Positions 1 to 5,411 of a DNA stretch of 7,984 nucleotides are shown in pieces; the first letter of the stretch is position 1, and every line of letters begins with the position of its first letter. The translations under genes and the position numbers were made by a program. Origin of the DNA: Bdellovibrionales bacterium (lineage in GTDB: Bacteria > Bdellovibrionota > UBA2428); the NCBI GenBank assembly GCA_018266335.1, contig JAFEAR010000063.1:1-7984 (forward strand), given 5' to 3'. A model generated the notes under the pieces. It made no database searches and was not told where the DNA came from. It worked only from the letters and a program-made list of their open reading frames with translations.

Positions 1-367
1 CCTCGGTCTTCTGCTCCAGACTCATAGACATTTCGGGCTGAGTCTTTGCAATTTCCCGAAAGAAGCTGCGAGCCTGGCAAATGTTGCTAAGGCTTAGCGC
101 GCCCGATTCAATCTTAGGCGCTACCTCCGGAAGCTCGGTCATAAGCCGCATAGCCTGAATACGCCGGCCTGCGGCGGCTTCAGAGTAGCCAAGCTCGTGC
201 ACGGCGTATTCAAAGAGCGATGGGTACTTAAGGTCTGCAAACAACTTACGCCGCTCAATCTCTTGCAAGTGCCACAAAACATCCATCGTAACCGCCCGCT
301 CTTTTTGCACGAGCTCTTTGGTTGTAGAGAGAAGTTCTGAATCTTTCAGGGCACGAATCGTGTTCAT
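1..367 (-). CDS. HNH endonuclease-like protein, N-terminal part (runs off left edge)
   Basis: An open frame of 122 codons begins at ATG 367-365 and continues past base 1, so the 3' part is missing. An in-frame stop lies about 36 nt upstream with no other ATG, GTG or TTG between, which fixes the start. The protein is soluble and helical, without a signal peptide. Segments such as LFEYAVHELGYSEAAAGRR (about residues 51-69), AMRLMTELPEV (72-82) and IESGALSLSNICQARSFFR (86-104) resemble, from memory, the N-terminal helical region of HNH-type proteins found in many copies in Bdellovibrio-like genomes. The HNH nuclease motif would lie in the missing C-terminal part, so nuclease activity is inferred, not seen. 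No clear Shine-Dalgarno precedes the ATG. A TATAGA box at 380-375 sits 7 nt before it, which would suit a leaderless transcript. The family call is moderately sure; the frame itself is well supported. Confidence 0.7.
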   Translation of the reverse strand, partial: MNTIRALKDSELLSTTKELVQKERAVTMDVLWHLQEIERRKLFADLKYPSLFEYAVHELGYSEAAAGRRIQAMRLMTELPEVAPKIESGALSLSNICQARSFFREIAKTQPEMSMSLEQKTE

Positions 368-434
368 GACAAGTTCTATATCACGAGTTTTTCAGCACAC
401 TTTTTCATGGCGACTCAGATAAAAACTAGAGAGC

Positions 435-477
435 CACGCAGAGCGTGCTAGCGCCTCGCCACGCAAACTTTTGCGTG
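435..477. repeat. Two CACGC/GCGTG inverted repeats
   Basis: The first repeat is CACGC at 435-439 and GCGTG at 443-447, separated by AGA. The second is CACGCAAA at 460-467 and TTTGCGTG at 470-477, separated by CT. Both share the same outer arm, CACGC facing GCGTG, and their centres are about 27 bp apart. They lie about 70-110 bp upstream of the HNH-like start, so they could be paired operator sites or small hairpins in a leader. A T5A6 run follows at 488-498, but it is too far from the stem for a classical intrinsic terminator. Confidence 0.5.
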
Positions 478-550
478 TGATGAATTATTTTTAAAAAACC
501 ACGGCGCAATTTGCACGCAGCAGCCGACCTATAACGCGCAAAATCGCGTC

Positions 551-610
551 AATAAAAATCTCACAAAAACCTCTAAAAATTTCTAAAAAATTATCCGAGC
601 ACACATTTTT
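551..610. other. Helically phased A-tracts (predicted curved DNA)
   Basis: A-runs occur at 554-558, 565-569, 575-579 and 585-590. Their centres are about 11, 10 and 10.5 bp apart, so they lie on the same face of the helix. A T5 run at 606-610 falls about two further turns away. Runs of 5-6 A phased with the helical repeat are the established sequence cause of intrinsic DNA bending. The site lies about 185 bp upstream of the HNH-like gene. It may bind a nucleoid protein or shape a promoter; no function is shown by sequence alone. Confidence 0.6.
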
Positions 611-760
611 ATTGGGAGCTCAGACGAATAACCGCAATCATTTCTCGCGCTCCGATTGCGCCACCAACAGCCAAGAACATTCCCTCGCGATAAAACAGTG
701 CCACCTGTCGCCAAGCATACTAACCAGCGACGCGTGCGGATTATCTCGCTTACAGGCCGC

Positions 761-782
761 GCACTATCGACGTCGATAGTGC
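761..782. repeat. Perfect 22-bp palindrome
   Basis: The left arm GCACTATCGAC is followed directly by its exact reverse complement, with no spacer; symmetry stops at the flanking bases. It lies about 78 bp beyond the stop codon of the nucleotidyltransferase-like gene. Neither side has a T-run, so it is not a standard intrinsic terminator. It could be an operator for a dimeric DNA-binding protein, a hairpin that protects or ends the upstream transcript, or a recombination site. Confidence 0.6.
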
Positions 783-859
783 CCAAGCTCTTCCTGTGGC
801 GTCACAAATTTAAAGACAAATGCATAGGGGCGAGGTGAGGTTATGGTTTGAACTACCAA

Positions 860-2158
860 CTACTTATACAAACCCCGGGCCTGGATGTACTGGGTGACGT
901 TCGGGTGCATGTCTTCCGCGCCCGGGGTTTCGCCCTTGCGAATGGCTTTGCGCACGTCGCTCGAAGAAACATCCTTCTGGGGGTGTCCCTTGGCCGTGAC
1001 GACCACACCGTGAAGAGCGCTGGGCACATGGAGGGGCTTGCCGTCCTTGCCGCGGCCGGTGACGTAGTACTTGTGTTTGGCCTGCGGAGAAATCTGGTGC
1101 AGATCACGCAGCTTCTCGTACGAGTCTTGCCCCAATATTTGGTACAGATTTTTAGTGCCGTACTCCTGCTCCAGCTGCAACAGGAAGGCCTCTTTGCCGA
1201 AGCGATCAATGATCTTGGCTGACGGGGCCACGTAAACGTTCATTCCCTTCTCGTGATCGAGCCGCGCCGATAGCATTTGCACGCGTTGCTCTAGGCTCGT
1301 GGCGTCTGGCTCGTGGAGGGGATTGTCATTCGGAATAAAGAGCACTTCATCGAGACCGAGTTCGTGTTTGGCGAGTTGGGCAATTTCTACATGACCCTCG
1401 TGTACAGGATCAAAGGTGCCAAAGAAGACGCCCACCTTTTTGGGGGGAAGCTTGAGGGTGTTCTTGTGAATTTGTTCTAGGTTGGCGCGCGAGCCGAGCT
1501 CGTGGTTCGAAAGGCGGCCATCCACCGACACCGTTCCCGGCGTGACGTCACCCTGGGCGGGAACCGTGGAGTATTTGCCTTCGATTTTTTTGAGATTCAA
1601 ACTTGCGCCGGGTAGATAGTGGCCCCACATCTCTTGCCGACTCGTATGTCCATTGACGAGGATTTGAATGTTTTTCTCGGGAATGTCGCCGAGAGTCTTA
1701 TATCCGGCGTCGAGGTAGGCCACCACGCGATGGTGGGCGTTCCAGAGATCTACTTCCTTTACGCGGCCATCGGCATGCGTAATGACATTGAGGAGCACTT
1801 TGTCCGAAATGAAATCGCCACCATGGCTCGACTCAATGTACTGCCGCAAGCCCTTGATCTGCTCGGGCTTGCGCAGCACCTTGTGTCCCGGAGCCGCCAC
1901 GACCTGGGCGAGTGGAAAATCCCTAAGCGCGGTGTAGCGTTGGGAGTCGGAAAAAGTTTTGTTGACGGGAGGAAAAGCGTCCTCGATGACCGGTAGAACG
2001 CCCCCTAAATTATCGAGGGGCTCGTCGTAGAGCTTGGGGTTCTTCAGGAGAATCTGCGTGACAACTGTGCAGTCCGTAGCGTGTGAAGCGAGCGCAGTTA
2101 ATCCGAGCCCGAAGGCAAGTAACCAATTGGAAGGTGTCTTTAATCGAGTCGGGCGCAT
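860..2158 (-). CDS. Exported ParB-like / NadD-like nucleotidyltransferase fusion protein
   Basis: The 432-residue protein begins with a Sec signal peptide: basic RPTRLK, hydrophobic residues 12-24, likely cleavage after SHA27. Residues about 80-185 resemble a ParB/sulfiredoxin-like fold, with E..I..L..YI (99-108) and WNAHHRVVAYLDAGY at 139-153. Residues about 240-432 form a Rossmann-type nucleotidyltransferase of the NadD/NMNAT class. Its nucleotide-binding motif GTFDPVHEGH is at 247-256, PNDNPLHEP at 276-284, LGQDSYEKL at 342-350, SSSDVR at 398-403, and the C-terminal HPNVTQYIQARGLY is typical of NadD. NadD normally is a cytoplasmic enzyme of about 200 residues that adenylates nicotinate mononucleotide; here the motifs are kept but the protein is doubled in length and apparently exported. 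The substrate is unproven. The ATG at 2158 is the only start that yields the signal peptide; no clear Shine-Dalgarno precedes it. It is transcribed divergently from the 2304 operon. Confidence 0.85.
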   Translation of the reverse strand: MRPTRLKTPSNWLLAFGLGLTALASHATDCTVVTQILLKNPKLYDEPLDNLGGVLPVIEDAFPPVNKTFSDSQRYTALRDFPLAQVVAAPGHKVLRKPEQIKGLRQYIESSHGGDFISDKVLLNVITHADGRVKEVDLWNAHHRVVAYLDAGYKTLGDIPEKNIQILVNGHTSRQEMWGHYLPGASLNLKKIEGKYSTVPAQGDVTPGTVSVDGRLSNHELGSRANLEQIHKNTLKLPPKKVGVFFGTFDPVHEGHVEIAQLAKHELGLDEVLFIPNDNPLHEPDATSLEQRVQMLSARLDHEKGMNVYVAPSAKIIDRFGKEAFLLQLEQEYGTKNLYQILGQDSYEKLRDLHQISPQAKHKYYVTGRGKDGKPLHVPSALHGVVVTAKGHPQKDVSSSDVRKAIRKGETPGAEDMHPNVTQYIQARGLYK

Positions 2159-2238
2159 CGTGTTCGCTATCGGATTACACTCGTGCTCGCTTGAGATCGT
2201 GCACCCGACTAATTTCTAGACGCTCGTTCCCTCCGAAA

Positions 2239-2254
2239 CCCCTGATAACAGGGG
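2239..2254. repeat. Inverted repeat CCCCTG-ATAA-CAGGGG
   Basis: A perfect 6-bp inverted repeat with a 4-base spacer lies ahead of the 2304 operon, just upstream of the candidate sigma-54 promoter. It could be an operator read as DNA. It would be outside the transcript if that promoter is used, because transcription would begin near 2290. No T-run follows on either strand, so a terminator is unlikely. Confidence 0.45.
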
Positions 2255-2263
2255 ACTTACTGC

Positions 2264-2279
2264 TGGTGTAGGTTTTGCT
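2264..2279 (+). promoter_or_regulatory. Candidate sigma-54 (-24/-12) promoter
   Basis: The sequence TGGTGTAGGTTTTGCT places GG (2265-2266) and GC (2277-2278) exactly 10 bases apart, as sigma-54 requires, and matches the consensus TGGCACG-N4-TTGCW at TGG and TTGCT; the middle CACG is not matched. Transcription would start near 2289-2290, directly before the Shine-Dalgarno of the gene at 2304. A sigma-54 activator gene lies in the same window (4089-5411), which raises the plausibility. It remains a short-motif match. Confidence 0.35.
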
Positions 2280-2303
2280 GCTATTCCCGCAGGGGGATCG
2301 CGC

Positions 2304-3050
2304 GTGAAATACATTGGCCTGGCAACTGCAGTTGTCTTGTTTCATTCCGCTCTGGGCGCTTTCACTGCGCACGCGGCAGCAGCGTGGCCGACCGCCTGTG
2401 CGGCGGACTTCGATAGGTACCAACTCGCTTATTACCAGCAGGACCGCTACCAGCTCGTCGATCCGATGGGCGATTTAGCGCTCTATAAAATGAAGCTCGA
2501 TGGCAAGGTCGCTCCGGCCCGCACGGTTCCGAGCGATGAAGACCAGAAAAACTTTTTACGCGCGCTCACGCAAATTCTGCGGGAGGAGCTTAACGAGCGT
2601 GGGCTGGTGCCTCGCTTAGGCCGGGCGCATGCCTGGAGTTCGCGGTACCGCCATTGCGATACGGCGGCCCCGAGGGCGCCTAAGATTTGGTTGGCCATCG
2701 CGGCCGGAGTTACGGCGCGCTACGCGGTGACGGGCAACGAGGCGGAACTTTTAGAGTTCGTGCTCGATCAAGGCGATCGCTCCGTGCTGCCGGCAGATCT
2801 TTTTCGGCAGGCTTATCGTTTGAGCCGCGGCGACGTCTATCTGGCTTTGCTCACGGTGCAAAACCTTTTGGGCCGCGCGTGGGACGAACCCGACCGCGAA
2901 ACCGAAAAATTAAGTCAGAAGCTGGCGACGCCAGAAATTCCGCGCTCCGCTCCGTGGAACAATTTGTTTGGACATTTGCTCTTAACTTACGTGGAAAACA
3001 ACCGCATGGGTGGGGAGCTACGCGCAACCCTCCAGCGTTTTCAAAATTAG
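2304..3050 (+). CDS. Exported protein of unknown function
   Basis: I do not recognise this 248-residue protein. It starts at GTG 2304 with a good Shine-Dalgarno (AGGGGG, 2291-2296). The N-terminus is a clear Sec signal peptide with hydrophobic residues 4-20 and likely cleavage after AHA24. The mature part contains two cysteines (C32, C118) that could form a disulfide in the periplasm. After a Tyr/Gln/Arg-rich start (DRYQ at 37-40 and again at 47-50), it reads as mostly helical and soluble, with helices suggested at about 78-100, 127-155, 164-190 and 217-245. No lipobox, membrane helix after the signal, or catalytic motif is visible. Its stop is 21 bp before the next gene, so the two are probably cotranscribed. 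That makes a periplasmic partner of the downstream beta-barrel protein a reasonable guess, but only a guess. Confidence 0.85.
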   Translation: MKYIGLATAVVLFHSALGAFTAHAAAAWPTACAADFDRYQLAYYQQDRYQLVDPMGDLALYKMKLDGKVAPARTVPSDEDQKNFLRALTQILREELNERGLVPRLGRAHAWSSRYRHCDTAAPRAPKIWLAIAAGVTARYAVTGNEAELLEFVLDQGDRSVLPADLFRQAYRLSRGDVYLALLTVQNLLGRAWDEPDRETEKLSQKLATPEIPRSAPWNNLFGHLLLTYVENNRMGGELRATLQRFQN

Positions 3051-3058
3051 TTAGCAAC

Positions 3059-3064
3059 GAGGAG
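3059..3064 (+). promoter_or_regulatory. Strong ribosome binding site for the beta-barrel gene
   Basis: GAGGAG sits 7 bases before ATG 3072 in the 21-bp gap after the upstream stop codon. It confirms the start and suggests efficient independent initiation within the operon. Confidence 0.7.
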
Positions 3065-3071
3065 AAATTTT

Positions 3072-4106
3072 ATGGCAACGTCGAAACGATATTTATTCTG
3101 GATGCTTCCCGTGTTGTTGGTGAGCGGTGCGGCTCACGCGCAGATCACCGGAAAAAAGAAGGAAGCCGTTATTCCGTTGCCCGCCAAGAAACTCTCGGCC
3201 GAGGACACGGTCGATGCGGCTGAACCCAGTCCGGCCGCAAAGTTGTCGCCCTCGACGGCCGTAAAAGTTTCGGCCTCCAAGCCCAAAGCCAAAGCGGCAC
3301 CCAAAGCCGAAGTCACCGCCGCCGCCTACACTCCACCCGACCTCGCCCCCGTAGCCGACCTCTCGGTCTCCACCGCCGCGTTCATTGAGACATCGGCGAA
3401 ACCACTAACAGAGACATCGGCGAAGAGCATCTCGGTCTCCACTGCCATGGCTCCCGCCGCTCTCCTGAATTCGAGCACCGCGATTGCGCCGGCCGCCCTC
3501 ATCGTGCCGTCGCCGGAAAAACCGGTTGTGGCCGAAAAGGATAGCAAAGTGCAGGAGGCCGCTTTGGTTGTCCCTGCGGCAGCGAGCGCCGAAGGCGCCG
3601 AAGTGCGCAAGCAACGTTGGTTCTCGCTCCAAGTGGGCGTGGTGGCTTCGAAGTGGGCGAGTTTGTCGCCCGGCTTGGCTAACAGCAGTTTGTCTATGGG
3701 AGCTTCGCTCTCGCGCGACGCCAACAAGTTCTTTGAATTCGGCCTGAGTGCGCGCGCGTTGCGGGGATTCGGTTCCGACGCCGACGATATTCGTGAGTCC
3801 ACCGAGCTCGGCGGTTATGGTCGCTTCCGGCTGCCTTCGGGCATCATTAGTCCCTTCGTTCATCTGGGAGCGTCGATTGGTACCTACCGCGCAGCCAAAC
3901 TCCAAATGAACAACGCCTCGCAAACGGTCTACTCGAATTACCGCAAGGGCACGCTCACGGGCGTTTTGCCGGCGGTGGGCGCGCGCTTTGAAGTTTCGGA
4001 AAACATGCGGGCCGACGCCATGTTCGGTTACTCGTACTACTTCGATAAGCAGGCGCGCAAAGTGGGCGGCACTGACTTCAGCGTAGCCCTAGGCTTTGGG
4101 TTCTAG
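3072..4106 (+). CDS. Outer-membrane beta-barrel protein with long low-complexity linker
   Basis: The 344-residue protein has three parts. Residues 1-23 are a Sec signal peptide ending AHA, followed by Gln24. Residues about 24-180 are rich in Ala, Ser, Pro, Lys and Val and look disordered, with imperfect internal repeats: SVSTA (98-102, 121-125), ETSAK (106-110, 114-118) and APAAL (127-131, 139-143). Residues about 183-344 alternate polar and hydrophobic residues in about eight likely strands, for example FSLQVGVVASK, FEFGLSARAL, PFVHLGASIGTY and RADAMFGYSYYF. The last strand, FSVALGFGF, ends in Phe as BAM-recognised outer-membrane proteins do. The barrel size fits the eight-stranded OmpA/OmpX class, but the barrel is at the C-terminus behind a long linker that would lie in the periplasm or at the surface. 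It lacks an OmpA peptidoglycan-binding domain. Its last 18 bases overlap the regulator gene on the other strand. Exact family is uncertain. Confidence 0.85.
   Translation: MATSKRYLFWMLPVLLVSGAAHAQITGKKKEAVIPLPAKKLSAEDTVDAAEPSPAAKLSPSTAVKVSASKPKAKAAPKAEVTAAAYTPPDLAPVADLSVSTAAFIETSAKPLTETSAKSISVSTAMAPAALLNSSTAIAPAALIVPSPEKPVVAEKDSKVQEAALVVPAAASAEGAEVRKQRWFSLQVGVVASKWASLSPGLANSSLSMGASLSRDANKFFEFGLSARALRGFGSDADDIRESTELGGYGRFRLPSGIISPFVHLGASIGTYRAAKLQMNNASQTVYSNYRKGTLTGVLPAVGARFEVSENMRADAMFGYSYYFDKQARKVGGTDFSVALGFGF
3361..3442 (+). repeat. Short direct repeats in the linker coding region
   Basis: TCTCGGTCTCCAC occurs at 3361-3373 and 3430-3442, and GAGACATCGGCGAA at 3387-3400 and 3411-3424, the latter with a 24-bp (8-codon) period. 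Both periods (69 and 24) are multiples of three, so copy-number changes would keep the reading frame. They encode the SVST and ETSAK repeats of the linker. Confidence 0.7.
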
Positions 4107-5411
4107 CACTCGGTAGAGGGTGCGTTCCGAAATGCCCAGTAAGTGGGCGGCGAGGCGGCGGTTGCCGCCCGTCACCACGAGGGCCTGCTGAATAGCTTGG
4201 CGTTCGACGGTGGCTAAGTCGGGCAGCGTGACGGGGGTGCGCGTGTCCTGTCCGCGCAGCTGCTCCGGCAGTGCGGCTTCCGAAATAAACCCTTCGCGTA
4301 ATTCTTCCTGCGGCGCCATCACCAGCGTGCTCTCGATAATGTTTTCTAGCTCGCGAATGTTGCCGGGCCAGTCGTAGGACCAAAGCTTGGCGAGGGCGGC
4401 GTGCGTGAAGCGCACGGGCACTTGGCCGTTCTTTTCGGCGAGGTTGTCCAGCAGCGCCGGAATGAGCCAGAGCAAATCTTCTTTACGTTCGCGCAGTGGG
4501 GGCACGGTGATTTCGATGACCCGCAAGCGGTACAATAAATCTTCGCGGAATAAACCTTTTTGCACGAGCTCCGTGAGGGAGCGGTTCGTAGCGGCCACGA
4601 TGCGCACGTCGGCCGAAATTTCCTTGTTAGAACCTAGTTTGAAAAACTTCTTTTCCTGAATGAACTGCAGCAATTTTGCCTGCAGGTTGGGGCTGAGGTC
4701 GCTGATTTCGTCGAGCAGGAGCGTGCCCTTGTTGGCGGCGATGATCTTGCCGTCGCGGCTCTGTACGGCGCCCGTAAAGGCGCCCTTTTCGTAACCGAAG
4801 AGTTCGCTCTCCAGGAGTTCTTCGGGAATGGCCGCGCAGTTCAGCGCAATGAAGGGGGCCTCGCGCCGCTCGGACCACTGGTGCAGGGCCTTCGCCAAAA
4901 AGCTTTTGCCCACGCCGCTTTCACCCGTGAAGAGGACGCTTGCCTGCGAGGGCGCGGCCCGGCGGAGGAGTTCCATCACGCGCGCGTAGGGCGCCGACAG
5001 TTGCGGGTGCAGCGGCGCGGCCGTGCTCTTGGTGGGCGGGCTGCTCTGACTTGCCCGCTCGAGCAGGCGAGCTACGGTTTCTTTTATGGTCTTCAGGCGG
5101 AGCGGTTTGGCCAGCACGTCAAAGGCGCCGGCGCGCATCGCGGTGACGGTGTCCTCCACCGTACCGAAGGCCGTTACCAGCAGGCGCTGTACATCGGGGC
5201 GCACAATGCGCGCAGATTGCAAAAGCTCCAGGCCGTCCATGCCGCCCGGCATTTTCATGTCGGTGATCAGTAAACGAATGGCAGGATTTTCGCGCAGAAT
5301 GGTGAGGGCTTCGGGCGCCGAGGCCGCTTGCATACAGGCAAAACCTTCGCGCTCCAGAATGGCGCTCAGTGTTTCGCGGTTTTCGGCTTCATCGTCCACG
5401 ATGAGAATCAC
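4089..5411 (-). CDS. NtrC-family sigma-54-dependent response regulator
   Basis: This 440-residue protein has the full NtrC layout. The receiver domain (1-120) shows acidic D6-D7, phospho-acceptor D51, T80 and K102. The AAA+ domain (about 138-370) has Walker A GESGVGKS at 163-170, the sigma-54-contacting loop GAFTGA at 210-215, Walker B LLLDE at 231-235, FREDLLYRL at 288-296 and WPGNIRELEN at 348-357. The C-terminus (about 399-437) is a Fis-type helix-turn-helix, with NRRLAAHLLGISERTLYR. It should oligomerise on upstream sites when phosphorylated and use ATP to open sigma-54 promoters. Translation starts at GTG 5411 behind AAGGAG with an 8-base gap; the start overlaps the kinase stop by 4 nt, indicating translational coupling and a cognate pair. 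The target genes are not shown by the protein; the convergent envelope operon is a candidate. Its 3' end overlaps that operon by 18 bp. Confidence 0.95.
   Translation of the reverse strand: MILIVDDEAENRETLSAILEREGFACMQAASAPEALTILRENPAIRLLITDMKMPGGMDGLELLQSARIVRPDVQRLLVTAFGTVEDTVTAMRAGAFDVLAKPLRLKTIKETVARLLERASQSSPPTKSTAAPLHPQLSAPYARVMELLRRAAPSQASVLFTGESGVGKSFLAKALHQWSERREAPFIALNCAAIPEELLESELFGYEKGAFTGAVQSRDGKIIAANKGTLLLDEISDLSPNLQAKLLQFIQEKKFFKLGSNKEISADVRIVAATNRSLTELVQKGLFREDLLYRLRVIEITVPPLRERKEDLLWLIPALLDNLAEKNGQVPVRFTHAALAKLWSYDWPGNIRELENIIESTLVMAPQEELREGFISEAALPEQLRGQDTRTPVTLPDLATVERQAIQQALVVTGGNRRLAAHLLGISERTLYRVLEPKA

Larger units (their letters stand above)
368..859. other. Long intergenic region, no convincing gene
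   Basis: This stretch of about 490 bp separates the 3' end of the exported nucleotidyltransferase-like gene from the start of the HNH-like gene, both on the minus strand. I see no RNA gene and no frame with convincing coding character. It holds an AT-rich core at about 480-610 with phased A-tracts, two CACGC/GCGTG inverted repeats at 435-477, a 7-bp inverted repeat (633-639 with 654-660) and a perfect 22-bp palindrome at 761-782. It probably contains the promoter of the HNH-like gene and the transcription end of the nucleotidyltransferase-like gene. No hairpin followed by a T-run was found for the latter. Confidence 0.6.
2159..2303. promoter_or_regulatory. Divergent control region
   Basis: These 145 bp separate the start codons of two divergent exported-protein genes, so promoters for both should lie here. 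I see no good sigma-70 -35/-10 pair on either strand. The visible elements are a hairpin at 2239-2254, a candidate sigma-54 promoter at 2264-2279 facing right, and a Shine-Dalgarno AGGGGG at 2291-2296, eight or so bases before the GTG at 2304. Confidence 0.55.

Noticed and set aside
40..57. GG-N10-GC sigma-54-like pattern on the plus strand
   Set aside because: It lies inside the HNH-like coding region with no rightward gene following it.
583..786. Minus-strand frame of 67 codons starting at TTG, with AGGAAG just upstream, and an overlapping plus-strand frame at 656-838
   Set aside because: Both lie in the AT-rich spacer, have no recognisable motif, signal or biased composition, and the minus frame begins inside the palindrome. 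The evidence is too weak to call a gene.
848..1222. Plus-strand frame of 124 codons
   Set aside because: It is the shadow of the conserved C-terminal nucleotidyltransferase motifs encoded on the minus strand.
2243..2254. GATAACAGGG resembles the core of the I-SceI homing endonuclease site
   Set aside because: Only a 10-bp part matches, it is explained by the local inverted repeat, and no homing endonuclease or intron is nearby.
2322..2333. 12-bp palindrome CAACTGCAGTTG
   Set aside because: It falls in the signal peptide coding region of the 2304 gene and is short enough to be chance.
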